From CBDAQA01 sp965198865 (lineage in GTDB: Bacteria; Planctomycetota; Phycisphaerae; Tepidisphaerales; Tepidisphaeraceae): 64,000 bases of DNA. The stretch lies in contig CBDAQA010000010.1 of NCBI GenBank assembly GCA_965198865.1, forward strand, positions 86,765 through 150,764, given 5' to 3'. This document shows positions 16,338 through 26,600 of the stretch, one piece after another (the first letter of the stretch is position 1; each line of letters starts with the position of its first letter). Below the pieces are notes generated by a model. That model searched no databases. It was not told the DNA's origin and saw nothing but the letters and a program-made list of their open reading frames with translations. Made by a program: the position numbers and the translations under genes.

Positions 16338-18929
16338 TCACCGCCGCCGGCCGCGGTCCTTGGACCGTCCGCCGCGGCCGTTGCCACCGCCGACGGGGGC
16401 GGGCTTGTGGGCGGGGGGCTTGCGGTTGGCGTGACCGCCGGAGCCGATCTCGCCCATGGGGGCGCGGTTGCCCTCGCGGGGGGCGGGGCCGTCGCGGTAC
16501 TGGGGACCGTTGCGGTTGCCGTCGCGCTGGACGGGGCCACGGCCGCCGCCGCTGTTGCGGTTGCCGCCGCCCTCGCGGCGGCCGCTGCTGCCGCCGGACC
16601 GCCCACCCCCGCCGCCCGATCGCCCGCCGCCGTCGCGGTTGCCGGTGGGGGGAGCGATGACGATCGGCTTGCCGTCCTTGCCGATGAAGTGGGTGACGGC
16701 CAGGTCGAGCTCGCGGCGGGCGGGGTCGACGCGGACCACGCGGACGACGCAGGCGTCGCCGATGCCGATCTTGATGCCGCTGCGCTGGCCGCGGGCGAAG
16801 CCGGCCTTGTCGTCGACCTCCCACCAGTCGTCCATCAGCCGCTCGTAGCGGATCAGCCCGTCGATCAGGTAGGTCTGCAGCTGGAAGAAGACGCCGAAGT
16901 TGGTGATGCCCGACACCACGGCCGGGAACTCGTCGCCGATGTGCTGGCCCAGCAGCTCCAGCAGCTTGACCTGCCGGAGCTCGCGCTCGGCGTCGTCGCT
17001 GCGGCGCTCGGTGTAGCTGAGCCGCTTGCCCAGCTCGACCAGCTCGGCGTAGGTGGGCACCTCGCCCTTGATGTCGATCTTCTTCGCGCGGGTCTTGCCG
17101 CCCTTGTTCTCGGGCTTGGCGCGGGCGGCGAAGTAGGTGTCCAGCAACCGGTGGATGGTCAGATCGGCGTAGCGCCGGATCGGGCTGGTGAAGTGGCAGT
17201 ACTGCTCGCTGGCCAGGGCGTAGTGGCCGATCACCTGCGGGCTGTACTCGGCGCGGGTCAGGCTGCGCAGCACGGCGATGTTGGTGGCGAACGCCTCGGG
17301 CTTGCCCTTGACGCTGGCCAGCAGCGCCTGGATGGCGTGGCGGTCGAGCTCCTTCGGGAGCTTCTTGCCGGTCACGTTGGCGAACGAGCGGAGCCGCTCG
17401 TGGTTCTCGGGGCCGGGCGTGGGGTGGGTCCGGCGGAGGAACGGCACGTCGAGGTTGTTCAACAGGCGGGCGACGGCCTCGTTGGCCTCGACCATGAACA
17501 TCTCGATCAGCGTGTGCGTGTAGCTGTGGTCCTCGGGCACGGCGTCGATCACCTTGCCGTCGGGGTCCAGCACCAGCTCCGTCTCGGGCATGTCCAGGTT
17601 GATCTGGCCGGCCTTGATCCGGCGGGCCTGGATCCGCTTGGCCAGCGCGTCCATCTGGAACAGCAGCTTGATCACGATCGGGTCGTAATCCTTGACCGTG
17701 CGCTTGCCCTCGGGGTGGGGGATGACCGGGGCCTTGTCGAGGATGGCCTGGGCCTCCAGGTAGCGGAATCGCGCTCGGCTGTGGATGACGGTGTTGGCGA
17801 ACTTGGTGCCGATCGGCTTGGCGTCCTTGTCGTAGCGGATGAACGCGCTCTTGCAGAGCCGGGCGACGCCCTCCTGCAGCGAGCAGACGCCGTTGCTCAG
17901 CACCTCGGGCAACATCGGGATGACCGTGCCGGGGAAGTAGCTGCTGTTGCCGCGGGCCACCGCCTCCAGGTCCAGCGGGCTGCCGGCGGGCACGAAGTGG
18001 CTCACATCCGCGATGTGGACGCCCAGCTCCCACTCGTCGTTGGGCAGCTTGCGGAGGCTGATCGCGTCGTCGTAGTCCTTGGCGTCGTCGGGGTCGATCG
18101 TGCAGATGATCTGGTCGGTCAGGTCGACGCGGACGGCCTTCTCCTCGTCAGCGTCGAACGTATCCAGGGCGTGGCGGGCCTGGTCCTTCACCTCCTGCGG
18201 GAAGTCGCCGGGCAAGTTGAACTGGACGATGACCGACTTGAGGTCGACGTCCTTCTCGCCGGCGGCACCCAGCACGTCGGTGATGACGCCGGACGCCTGG
18301 CCCTTGTTGGGGCCGTCGGGGTTGTCTCCGGGGTAGCTGGTGAGCTCGACGACGACCTTGGACCCCGGCCGGACGTGCCGGCCGGCGGCGTCGGGGGCGA
18401 GGATCGGCTCGGTCAGCGTGTTGCCGTCCGGCAGGACGACCCACTTCCCGGCCACGGTGGCCAGGGTGCCGACGAAGCGCTTCTGGCTGCGGGTGATCAC
18501 CTCGGTGACCTTGCCGCTGAACATGGTCTTGCCGTCGCGCTGGCTGCGGTTGGTGATGGTGCCGCGGACGACGTCCCCGGTCATCGCCCCGCCGTTCTGG
18601 CCCTCGGGGATGTACAGGTCCTCGTGGCCGGACGGGTCGGTCGGCACCAGGAAGCCGAAGCCCCGCTTGTTGTGCCGGTAGGTGCCGAGGATCTCGCCGT
18701 CGGTCGACTTCGAGGCGGGCAGCATGATCGACCCCTGGGCGCCGAGCACGACCCGCCCGGCGCGCATCAGCTCTTTCAGGGCGTCGCGGAAGGCGTGGAA
18801 GTGCTCGTCGGTGTCGGGGATCTCAAGGTCGTCGGCCAACCGGCGCGGCCCCTGGGGGCTGTAGTTGGCGGACTTCAGGTGGTCAATGATCTGGGAGTGC
18901 AGGGGTTCGGACGTATGGGAGTCGGACAT
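16338..18929 (-). CDS. rnr: Ribonuclease R
   Basis: 863 residues from the ATG at 18929; an 18-residue in-frame extension is less likely. Order: an N-terminal winged-helix region, an OB cold-shock domain (GTYRHNKRGFGFLVP), the RNB catalytic domain with the metal-binding aspartates in TIDPDDAKDYDDAIS, and the C-terminal S1 domain (VSGITNFGVFFQL). A roughly 100-residue Gly/Arg/Asn-rich tail ends in GRSKDRGRRR. The enzyme is a processive 3'-5' exoribonuclease degrading structured RNA. The Gly/Arg tail is longer than in enterobacterial RNase R and probably adds RNA contacts. The gene converges on the nucleotidyltransferase gene with an 11-base gap. Confidence 0.95.
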   Translation of the reverse strand: MSDSHTSEPLHSQIIDHLKSANYSPQGPRRLADDLEIPDTDEHFHAFRDALKELMRAGRVVLGAQGSIMLPASKSTDGEILGTYRHNKRGFGFLVPTDPSGHEDLYIPEGQNGGAMTGDVVRGTITNRSQRDGKTMFSGKVTEVITRSQKRFVGTLATVAGKWVVLPDGNTLTEPILAPDAAGRHVRPGSKVVVELTSYPGDNPDGPNKGQASGVITDVLGAAGEKDVDLKSVIVQFNLPGDFPQEVKDQARHALDTFDADEEKAVRVDLTDQIICTIDPDDAKDYDDAISLRKLPNDEWELGVHIADVSHFVPAGSPLDLEAVARGNSSYFPGTVIPMLPEVLSNGVCSLQEGVARLCKSAFIRYDKDAKPIGTKFANTVIHSRARFRYLEAQAILDKAPVIPHPEGKRTVKDYDPIVIKLLFQMDALAKRIQARRIKAGQINLDMPETELVLDPDGKVIDAVPEDHSYTHTLIEMFMVEANEAVARLLNNLDVPFLRRTHPTPGPENHERLRSFANVTGKKLPKELDRHAIQALLASVKGKPEAFATNIAVLRSLTRAEYSPQVIGHYALASEQYCHFTSPIRRYADLTIHRLLDTYFAARAKPENKGGKTRAKKIDIKGEVPTYAELVELGKRLSYTERRSDDAERELRQVKLLELLGQHIGDEFPAVVSGITNFGVFFQLQTYLIDGLIRYERLMDDWWEVDDKAGFARGQRSGIKIGIGDACVVRVVRVDPARRELDLAVTHFIGKDGKPIVIAPPTGNRDGGGRSGGGGGRSGGSSGRREGGGNRNSGGGRGPVQRDGNRNGPQYRDGPAPREGNRAPMGEIGSGGHANRKPPAHKPAPVGGGNGRGGRSKDRGRRR

Positions 18930-19230
18930 GGTTCGCGTTCCGCGAGGGTCGATCGGGCCGCCGCGCCCGGTCTGGGAGTACAAGTGGGTTCAAGGGCCGG
19001 GCCGACAGGGCCGAGCGACAGTGACCCGATCAACGGTCGAAAAGGCGGCGGGGGCGGCAAAAGTCGGCGGGCTAACGGGCGAAACGGGCGGGCGGCGTTC
19101 TGTCCAGTCGGACCGGCGAGATTCATGCATCCGCCGGGGATGCTAGCGGATGGGTGTGCCCGTGTCTAGGTCGGATCGCAGTGCGCGACAGTTAACCGAC
19201 GGTTAACCCAGCGGCCCATGATCGCGACGT
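18930..19230. other. Non-coding gap upstream of rnr with a perfect palindrome
   Basis: About 300 bases without a supported gene. It should contain the rnr promoter. At 19191-19207 there is a perfect 17-base palindrome (GTTAACCGACGGTTAAC), 23 bases beyond the stop of the HTH gene. It could be an operator or part of a transcript end; no T-tract follows on either strand. Confidence 0.5.
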
Positions 19231-19521
19231 TCACGCGGTGCCAAGCGTCGCCAGCCACTCCATCGGGTCGCGATCGATCGTGTCGAGCAACCGGGCGGCG
19301 ACCGGGGCCGGCGTGCGACGCCCCTGCTCCCAGCCCTGGGCCAGGATCGTGGAGACGCCGACAAGCTTGGCGAAGACGGGCTGGGCGACGCCAAGACGGT
19401 CGCGCAGGCCGCGAACCCGATCTGCCGTCCACGTTGATGGGGACGGAACCGTGTAGGTCCTCGACGGGAAAACGTCGGCGGGCCGTCGACCGGACTGGAG
19501 GACGTCGACGAGCTGGCGCAT
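19231..19521 (-). CDS. XRE/HigA-type helix-turn-helix regulator or antitoxin
   Basis: 96 residues from an ATG at 19521. The frame is open further upstream and a TTG about 12 codons earlier (RAANDILAG) may be the real start. The C-terminal HTH reads GVAQPVFAKLVGVSTILAQG followed by WEQGRRTPAPVAARLLD, the pattern of MqsA/HigA-type antitoxins that repress their own operon. No toxin gene is adjacent. A 224-base MITE-like element begins about 90 bases upstream, so a partner may have been lost or separated. Confidence 0.7.
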   Translation of the reverse strand: MRQLVDVLQSGRRPADVFPSRTYTVPSPSTWTADRVRGLRDRLGVAQPVFAKLVGVSTILAQGWEQGRRTPAPVAARLLDTIDRDPMEWLATLGTA

Positions 19522-19608
19522 GCCGGCGAGGATGTCATTTGCCGCGCGTCTCAAACGTCGCGGTGCAGGTCGGCGAGCATCACCACATTCACGCAACCAT
19601 TGTAGCAG

Positions 19609-19832
19609 TACAGCGCAGGTTCGTCGGGACCCGCCCCCAGTTCGGACTGCAAGAAGGGCGGCCACGAATGGCACGAATCAACACGAATGAGGACGGGCCG
19701 GCCTACGCGCCTCAGCCGCCGATTGCCCGATCAGTTGGCTCGGCTGTGCTCGTCTTCGGTCTCTATGATTCGTGTGCATTCGTGCAATTCGTGGCCGTCT
19801 TTCTCGCCGGCCGACCATGAACCTGCGCTGTA
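19609..19832. mobile_element. MITE-like element, copy 1 (224 bp, TA-flanked)
   Basis: The element starts TACAGCGCAGGTTC and ends with its exact inverse, GAACCTGCGCTGTA, so the terminal inverted repeats are at least 12 bases inside TA dinucleotides. Inside lies a second inverted pair built on CACGAAT/ATTCGTG. It has no coding capacity. A second copy in opposite orientation lies at 43001-43224, also 224 bases, with about 10 mismatches by eye. TA at the ends fits the target duplication of IS630/Tc1-mariner transposases, and the termini share GCAGGTTC with the IS630-type element at 32916-33947. Confidence 0.8.
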
Positions 19833-19884
19833 GTGGTAGTCATACCACGTGTGGCGTCAGAGAGCTGTGCCAGCTTCGGTCAGG

Positions 19885-21486
19885 TCACCTGCCGCCCGCC
19901 GCGACCCTGCGGACCATCTGCTCCAGCCGCTTCACGTCGACGGGCTTGACCAGGTGCTCCAGGAACCCCGCGGCGCGGCTGCGGGCGACGTCCTCCTCCA
20001 TGCCGAAGCCGCTGACGGCGATCCCGCGCACCGGGTGGCGGGCGAGCAGTTGGCGGATCAGGTCCAGGCCGGACCCGTCGGGCAGGCCGATGTCGCTGAC
20101 CAGCACGTCGGGGCGGACGGCGTCGGCGGCCTTGAGGGCGCTGGCGACGGTGTCGGCCGTCTGCACGATGCAGCCCCACCGCTGCAGCAGCTTGCCCATG
20201 GCGCGGGCGGTGTCGATGTGGTCGTCGACCAGCAGCACCCGGCAGCCGACCAGGTGGTCGGCCGAGCAGCCGTCGGCCGGCGTCGGGACGGCGGTGGACG
20301 CCGCCACGGCGGCGGCGACGGGCAGCTGGACGGTGAACGTCGCCCCCTGCCCCGCCCCACCGCTGGCGGCGGCCAGCGTGCCGCCGTGCTGCTCGGCCAA
20401 CGCCCGGCTGATCGCCAGCCCCAGGCCCAGCCCCCCGAACTGGCGGGTGATCTCCTTCCCGCCCTGCTCGAAGGCGTCGAAGATCTTCGCCAGCACGGCC
20501 GGCTCGATGCCGATGCCGGTGTCGGTGATGTCGACGGCGAACTGGCACGCGGGGGAACCCGCGGCCGGGCCGCTGGGCCCTGTGGCGTGGTCATAGGTGC
20601 GGACGTGGACGCTGCCGCCGACGGCGGTGAACTTCACCGCGTTCTTCAGCAGGTTCCAGAAGATCTGCTGCAGCCGGGCGGGGTCGGCCCCGACGATGGT
20701 CGACTCGGCACCGAGCTCGAGCGTCAGGGCCAGCTGCTTGCCGCGGAGGTCGCTGTCGCAGATGGCGATCGCCTGCCGCAGCACCTCGTGGCCGTCGGTC
20801 CGCTGCAGGTTCAGCTCCAGCTTGCCCCGGCTGACGCGGGTCAGGTCGAGCAGGTCGTCGATCAGACGCACCTCCAGCTCGACGTTCCGGCGGATCACCT
20901 CGACCGACTCGCGGAACTCGGCCGGCAGGTTCGGGTCCGACTCCATCGACTGGATCGTCGTCAGCGTCGGCGTCAGCGGCGTCCGCAGCTCGTGGCTGAG
21001 CACGGCCAGGAAGTGGTCCTTGGCCCGGTTGGCGGCCTCGGCCGCCTCGCGGGCCTGCTCGGCAACCTCCTTGGCGTGGCGGACGTCCTGCTCGGCCCGC
21101 TGGGCGGCGCGGCGGTCCTGCGCCTCGCGCAGCGCCCGCCTCACGGCCGGGGCGAGCCGGTCGAGGTGGTCCTTCAGGATGTAGTCCGTCGCCCCGGCCC
21201 GCAGGATGTCGACCGCCGCCTGCTCGCCCATCGCGCCCGAGACGATGATCACCGGCACCCCCGGCCGGGCGGCCCGGGCGAGCATCAGGGCCGACAGGCC
21301 GTTGAACTGCGGCAGGTTGTAGTCGCAGAGGATCAGGTCGACGTCGGCGTCGGCCGACAGGGCGGCGCGGAAGTCGGCCTCGGTCTCGACGCGGGTGATG
21401 GCCGTGTGCAGCCCGTCGGCCGACAGGTGGGCGCGGGCCAGCTTGTGGTCGGACGGGTTGTCTTCCAGGTGCAGGATCGAGACCAT
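19885..21486 (-). CDS. Hybrid histidine kinase (REC-HisKA-HATPase-REC)
   Basis: 533 residues, no membrane segment. The N-terminal receiver has acidic residues at LHLEDN and the phosphoacceptor Asp in LILCDYNLPQ. A helical linker leads to HisKA (FLAVLSHELRTPLTP) and the HATPase (N-box NLLKNAVKFT, then DTGIGI and GGLGLGLAIS). A second receiver carries VLLVDDH and VLVSDIGLPDGSG. It is third in a three-gene run, 16 bases after the response regulator. Two receivers around a kinase core suggest an internal phosphorelay. No output domain is present, so a downstream HPt or regulator must be encoded elsewhere. Confidence 0.92.
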   Translation of the reverse strand: MVSILHLEDNPSDHKLARAHLSADGLHTAITRVETEADFRAALSADADVDLILCDYNLPQFNGLSALMLARAARPGVPVIIVSGAMGEQAAVDILRAGATDYILKDHLDRLAPAVRRALREAQDRRAAQRAEQDVRHAKEVAEQAREAAEAANRAKDHFLAVLSHELRTPLTPTLTTIQSMESDPNLPAEFRESVEVIRRNVELEVRLIDDLLDLTRVSRGKLELNLQRTDGHEVLRQAIAICDSDLRGKQLALTLELGAESTIVGADPARLQQIFWNLLKNAVKFTAVGGSVHVRTYDHATGPSGPAAGSPACQFAVDITDTGIGIEPAVLAKIFDAFEQGGKEITRQFGGLGLGLAISRALAEQHGGTLAAASGGAGQGATFTVQLPVAAAVAASTAVPTPADGCSADHLVGCRVLLVDDHIDTARAMGKLLQRWGCIVQTADTVASALKAADAVRPDVLVSDIGLPDGSGLDLIRQLLARHPVRGIAVSGFGMEEDVARSRAAGFLEHLVKPVDVKRLEQMVRRVAAGGR

Positions 21487-21502
21487 CGCCGTGTGCCCGG
21501 GG

Positions 21503-21970
21503 TCAGGCGGTGCGCGCCACGGGCCGGCTCAGCTGCGGCGGGGGCTGGTTCACCACCGCCCAGTAGAGCCCCACCTCGCGGATGGCGGCCAGGAACTCGT
21601 CGTGCGTGACCGGCTTCACCACGTACCCGTTCACGCCCAGGTTGTAGCTGCGGACCATGTCCTGCTCCTCGGCGCTGCTGGTGATCATCACGATCGGCAT
21701 CGTCCGGAACCGCTCGTCGGCCCGCAGCTGCGCCAGCACCTCCAGCCCGTCCACCTTGGGCATCTTCAGGTCCAGCAGGACCACGGCCGGGCAGCTGTCG
21801 TCGGTCCGCCCCTGGTACGTCCCGCGCCGGAACAGGTAGTCCAGCGCCTCGGCCCCGTCCCGGCAGACCACGATCTCGTTCGCCAGCCCCGCGGCGCGCA
21901 GGGCGGCCGTCGTGAGCTTGATGTCGTTGATGCTGTCCTCGACCATGAGGATCCGCTTCAGTGGTGCCAT
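21503..21970 (-). CDS. Stand-alone response regulator (Rcp1-like receiver)
   Basis: 155 residues, a single receiver domain: RILMVEDSINDIKLT, phosphoacceptor Asp in VVLLDLKMPKVDGLEV, the Thr/Ser switch in PIVMITSSAEEQD, and the conserved Lys in YVVKPV. The insertion with YLFRRGTYQG is typical of Rcp1-like regulators that pair with Cph1-type kinases. The kinase 30 bases upstream is of that type. No output domain. Confidence 0.92.
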   Translation of the reverse strand: MAPLKRILMVEDSINDIKLTTAALRAAGLANEIVVCRDGAEALDYLFRRGTYQGRTDDSCPAVVLLDLKMPKVDGLEVLAQLRADERFRTMPIVMITSSAEEQDMVRSYNLGVNGYVVKPVTHDEFLAAIREVGLYWAVVNQPPPQLSRPVARTA

Positions 21971-21999
21971 GGCGAAACCTCGGTGAGACGGGAAGGGGG

Positions 22000-23550
22000 C
22001 TAGACCGACACGTGCGTCGCGGCGGCCGTCCCGGCGGCGGGCAGGCAAACGTAGAACGTCGCCCCCCCGTCGGGCCGGCCGTACGCCCAGACGGACCCGC
22101 CCAGGCGCTGGATTATACGTTTCACGTTCGCCAGTCCAATGCCGGTGCCGGCGAAATCCTCCGCCCGGTGCAGCCGCTGGAACACGCCGAACAGCTTGCC
22201 GACGTACGCCATGTCGAAGCCGACGCCGTTGTCGGACACGGCGAACGTGACCGCCGTGCCGGCACATTTCGTCGGCCCGGCATCGGCGGGCCACTCGGCG
22301 GGGCCGATGTCGATCGTCGCCTCGTGCCGCTTGCCCGTGTACTTCACAGCGTTGGACAGCAGGTTGCCGACCACCATCTTCAGCAGCGACGGGTCGGCCT
22401 GCACGATCGGGATCGGGCGGACCGTCCAGTCGATCTTGCGCCCGGCCGTGTCCGGCTCGAGCTCGCGGCGGCACGCCTCGACCAGCTTCCCCACCTCCAC
22501 CGGCGACATCGCCATCGCCACCCGCCCCACCCGGCTCAGCGCCAGCAGGTCGTCCACCATCCGCCCGGCCTGCTTGGCCGTGTCGTGGATCGTCGTTAGG
22601 TTCTCCGCGTCGTCCGGCACCAGCGCCGTGCCGATGCTGGTCTGCAGCAGGTTGGCGAACCCGCTGATGTGCCGCAGCGGGGCGCGCAGGTCGTGGCTGA
22701 TCGAGTAGGCGAACGCCTCCAGCTCCTTGTTCATCTCCCCCAGCCGGTCGTTGACGTTCGCCAGTTCCGCCGTCCGGGCGGCCACCCGCTGCTCCAGCAG
22801 CACGTTCGCGTCGCGCGCCTCGGCGATGGCGGCGTCGTACGTCCGGGTGATGTGGCCGAACTGGTGCCGGGCCAACGCGGCCAGGATCGCCCCGCCCACG
22901 ACGGCGATGACGCCGACCAGGACGAACGTGAGGTAACTGGCCCAGCGGGCGTGGTTCGCCCGGTCGTCGCGCAGCTTCGTCTCGATGTCGATCAGCTCGC
23001 GGAACCGGCCGCGCATCTCGTCCATGATGTTCTTGCCGCGACCCTCCCGCACGACGGCCGCATAGTCGCCGCCGGCCCGGCGGCGGGCGATCTGGTCCGT
23101 CGCGTACGCCAGCCAGCGCGTCCGGCAGGCGTCGATCGCCAGCACACGGTCCTGCTGGTCCGCGCGTCCCCGGGCCCGGTAATGCAGCTCGGTCGACGCG
23201 TCGCGCAACGACTGGAGGGCGCGGTCGTACGGCTCCAGGAACAGGTCGTCGCCCGTCACCAGGAACCCGCGCAGGCCCGTCTCCATGTCAATCGTCAGCT
23301 TCTGCACCTCGTTGGCCTGCGACAGCACCAGGTCCGAGTGTTCGACCAGCTCCGCGTCGTGCAGCAGCCGGCCGATCTGCACGACCAGCAGCACGGCCAC
23401 GACGAACATCAGCACCAGCGGCGCGAGCACCGCGTTCAGCAGCATCCGCCGGAACCGGGGGTCGGCCACGGCTGGCAACTCGTCGCCGAGCAGCGGCGCC
23501 GCCAGCGACTCTCGGATCCGTTCCGCCACGATGTCAAACTGGGGAGCCAC
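22000..23550 (-). CDS. Membrane sensor histidine kinase with CHASE3-like sensor
   Basis: About 516 residues from a GTG at 23550, preceded by AGGA; a TTG at 23568 would add six residues. There are two membrane segments (LNAVLAPLVLMFVVAVLLVV and YLTFVLVGVIAVVGGAILAA). Between them is a CHASE3-like helical sensor (METGLRGFLVTGDDLFLEPY). A coiled coil leads to HisKA (AYSISHDLRAPLRHISGF) and the HATPase (NLLSNAVKYTG, DNGVGFDM, GTGIGLANV). It is the first gene of the three-gene signalling operon and the likely input for the adjacent receivers. The stimulus is unknown. Confidence 0.9.
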   Translation of the reverse strand: MAPQFDIVAERIRESLAAPLLGDELPAVADPRFRRMLLNAVLAPLVLMFVVAVLLVVQIGRLLHDAELVEHSDLVLSQANEVQKLTIDMETGLRGFLVTGDDLFLEPYDRALQSLRDASTELHYRARGRADQQDRVLAIDACRTRWLAYATDQIARRRAGGDYAAVVREGRGKNIMDEMRGRFRELIDIETKLRDDRANHARWASYLTFVLVGVIAVVGGAILAALARHQFGHITRTYDAAIAEARDANVLLEQRVAARTAELANVNDRLGEMNKELEAFAYSISHDLRAPLRHISGFANLLQTSIGTALVPDDAENLTTIHDTAKQAGRMVDDLLALSRVGRVAMAMSPVEVGKLVEACRRELEPDTAGRKIDWTVRPIPIVQADPSLLKMVVGNLLSNAVKYTGKRHEATIDIGPAEWPADAGPTKCAGTAVTFAVSDNGVGFDMAYVGKLFGVFQRLHRAEDFAGTGIGLANVKRIIQRLGGSVWAYGRPDGGATFYVCLPAAGTAAATHVSV

Positions 23551-23664
23551 AGATTTCCTGATCGGCAAAACTACGCGGGCCGGCGCAAGAAAATGCCCGC
23601 ACGGCCGGCGCGGGCATTCTCGGTCACGGACTCGTGTTTTGACAGTCGCCGACCGAAGCGCGGC

Positions 23665-26600
23665 TCAGACGATGACCTGCGCCCCCGCCCAGTCGGCGTG
23701 GTCGTAGTCGATGTCGTCGGGGATGCCGTTGGTCGCGACCAGCGTCAGCGTCTTCACGCCGGCGATGCTCACGGCGATGTTGGCCGACTGGCCGTTGGTC
23801 AGCACGCCGCTGTCGTACAGCAGCACGCCGTCGCCGTACACCTGGAACTCGACCTCGCCGGTGCCCTTGCCGAGTTCCTCGTCATCGATGCCGACCGTGC
23901 TGACGAACGACGTGTACGCGCCGGCCAGGTTGTAGACGATCGTGCTGGCCGCGTGCGTGCCGATGCCCTTGGCGTAGGTGACGCCGGCCACGGTGATCGT
24001 GTTGCCGCTGATCGACGCGTCCTTCTGCACCGTGCCGTAGCCGGCCGTGGCCGACGTGGCCGTCAGGTCGCTGAGGTAGGTGATCGTCCGCTTGATCGGC
24101 GTCGTGACCGACGCCACGGCCGAGTTGGCCGACGCGCCGGCGCCGTTCACCGCGCGGATGCGGTAGTAGTACTTCGTCGTGGCCGACAGGCTGGCCGGGT
24201 CGGTCCAGCTGGTGGCCGTGCCGACGACGGTCGTCGTCACCGTGGCGAAGCTGACGCCGTCGGTCGAGCGGTCGACCGCGTACGACGTGGCGTTGGTCGA
24301 GCCGGCCGTCCAGCTCAGCGACACCGTGCTGTAGGTCTGCGCGGCGGCGACCAGGTGGGTCGGCGCGGCCGGGACGGTGGGCACGCCGGTCAGGGTCGCC
24401 CCGGCCCAGTCGGCGTGGTCGTAGTCGATGCTGCCGGCCACGCCGTTGGTCGCGACCAGGGTCAGCGCCTGCACGCCGGCCACGCTCACGCTGACGTGGG
24501 TGGCGGCCACGCCGTTGTGGAGGACGCCGCTGTCGAACAGCACCCTGCCGTCGCCGATCACCTGGAAGTCGACCGACCCGACGCCCGCGGCGTCCTCCTC
24601 ATCGTCGACGCCCACGTCGCTGGTGAACGTCGTGTACTGCCCGGCCAGGTTGTAGACCAGGTTGCTGACCGCGTGGACGCCCATGCCCTTGGCGTAGGTG
24701 ACGCCGCCCAGCGTGAGCGTGTGACCGCCGACGCTGGCGTCCCTCATGACGATGCCGTAGCCGGTGGTGGCGGTGGTCGGCGTCAGGTCGCTGAGCGACA
24801 CGGTGATCGTGCCGACCGGGGGCGTGACCAGCGACGCGACGGCCGACGGGGCCGAGCTGCCCTGCGTGTTGTTGGCCAGCACGCGGTACTGGTAGGTCGT
24901 GCCGGCGGCCAGGGGGCCGGCGTCGGTGTAGGTCGTCGCGGCGAGGGCGGCGGCGACGGTGGTGAACGTGACGCCGTCGGTGCTCCGCTGCACGGTGTAG
25001 CTGGTCTGGTTCGACCCGCCGGCCGTCCACGACAGCTTCGCCGCCGCCGTGCCGCTCAGCAGGACCGACAGCCCGGTCGGGGCGGCCGGCAGCGTCGAGC
25101 CGAGCGTCAGCGTCGCCCCGGCCCAGTCGGCGTGGTCGTAGTCGATGTTGTTGGCGATCGTGTTGGTCGCGACCAGCTGCAGCGTCTGCACGCCGGCCAC
25201 GCCGACGTTGACCTGCTTCACCTGGTCGTTCGTCATCGCGCCCGAGTCGAACAGCACCACGCCATCGCCGATCACCTGGAACTCGACGTGCCCGGTCCCC
25301 TTGCTGTCCTCCTCGGCGTCGATGCCGACGGCGCTGCTGAAGCCCGTGTACTGCCCGGCCAGGTTGTAGGTGATCGTGCTGGCCGCGTTGGCGGTCACCC
25401 CGCTGGCGTAGGCGGTGCCGGCCAGCGTGATCGGGTTGCCGTTGACCGACAGGTTCTTCGTGACCGACCCGTACCCGGCCGTGGCGGTCGTCCAGCCCAG
25501 CGACGAGAGCGCGACCGTGCCGCCGGCCGCCGACAGCGTGGTCGCCTTGGCGGCGGGCGTGGCGGCGGAGTTGCCGGTCGGGTTGGACGCGATCACCCGG
25601 TACGTGTAGGCGGTGCTGCCCGACAGGCCGGTGTCGGTGTAGGCGTTCAGCAGGGCCGGGACGGTGGCGATCGTCGTGAAGCTCACGCCGTCGGTCGACC
25701 GCTGGATCAGCTGGCCGGTGGCGGTCGACATCTGCGGCGTCCAGTTCAGCTGGACCGACGACGCCGACAGCCCCGTCGCGCCCAGCCCGGTCGGGGCGGC
25801 GGGGGCGGGGATCTTCGTGATGTCGATCAGCGCGGTGGCCCAGGGCGAGTAGGTGACCGGCCCACCGCCGGCCGCCCCCTTGGGGCTGACGCCGTGCCCG
25901 CTGACGCCGTTGGCCCAGACGGCCGACCCCGTGCCGGGCCCGTCACCGCTGGGGCCGGTGGTGGCGCCCCACCAGTCGCCGACGGCGACCAGCGGGCCGT
26001 CGTAGACGCTGGCGATCACCAGCACGCCGATCCCGTCGTTGCCGACGATGTCGTTGTTGTTGACGACGAACCCCGAGCTGTCGCCGCTGACGCCCGAGCT
26101 GTCGGCCGCCACGCCGGGCCCCTGGTTGCCGGTGATGGTGTTGTACTGGATGTCGACCGCGTTGGCGTTGCCCTCGAAGCGCACGGGGCCGCTCGAGCCG
26201 TCGTTCAACCCGCTGATGGTGTTCCCCATGAACACCAGGTTCGTGACGTTCGTGGCCAGCAGCGCCTTGCTCTCGTTGCCGATCTTGTTGTTGGTGATCG
26301 TGATGTTGAACTGCTTGCCGGCCGTCAACGCCTGCAGGGCGATCATGCCCTCGTCCTCGTCGCCGCCGTTGAAGTTGCTGTTGTACAGCGTGTTGCTGTC
26401 GATCAGCACGTTGGTCAGGTACCCGCCGGAGACGGTCCCGTCGGTGTAGATGCCCCGGCTGCCGTTCTCGCCCACCGGCAGCTGCCAGTTGTTGCCGGCC
26501 TCGAAGTTGTTCTGGATCAGGTTGTGCTGGATCAGCGCCGGGTCGGTGTTGCTGTTGTTCGACAGGTAGATGCCCGTCACGTTGTTCTGGATGATGTTGT

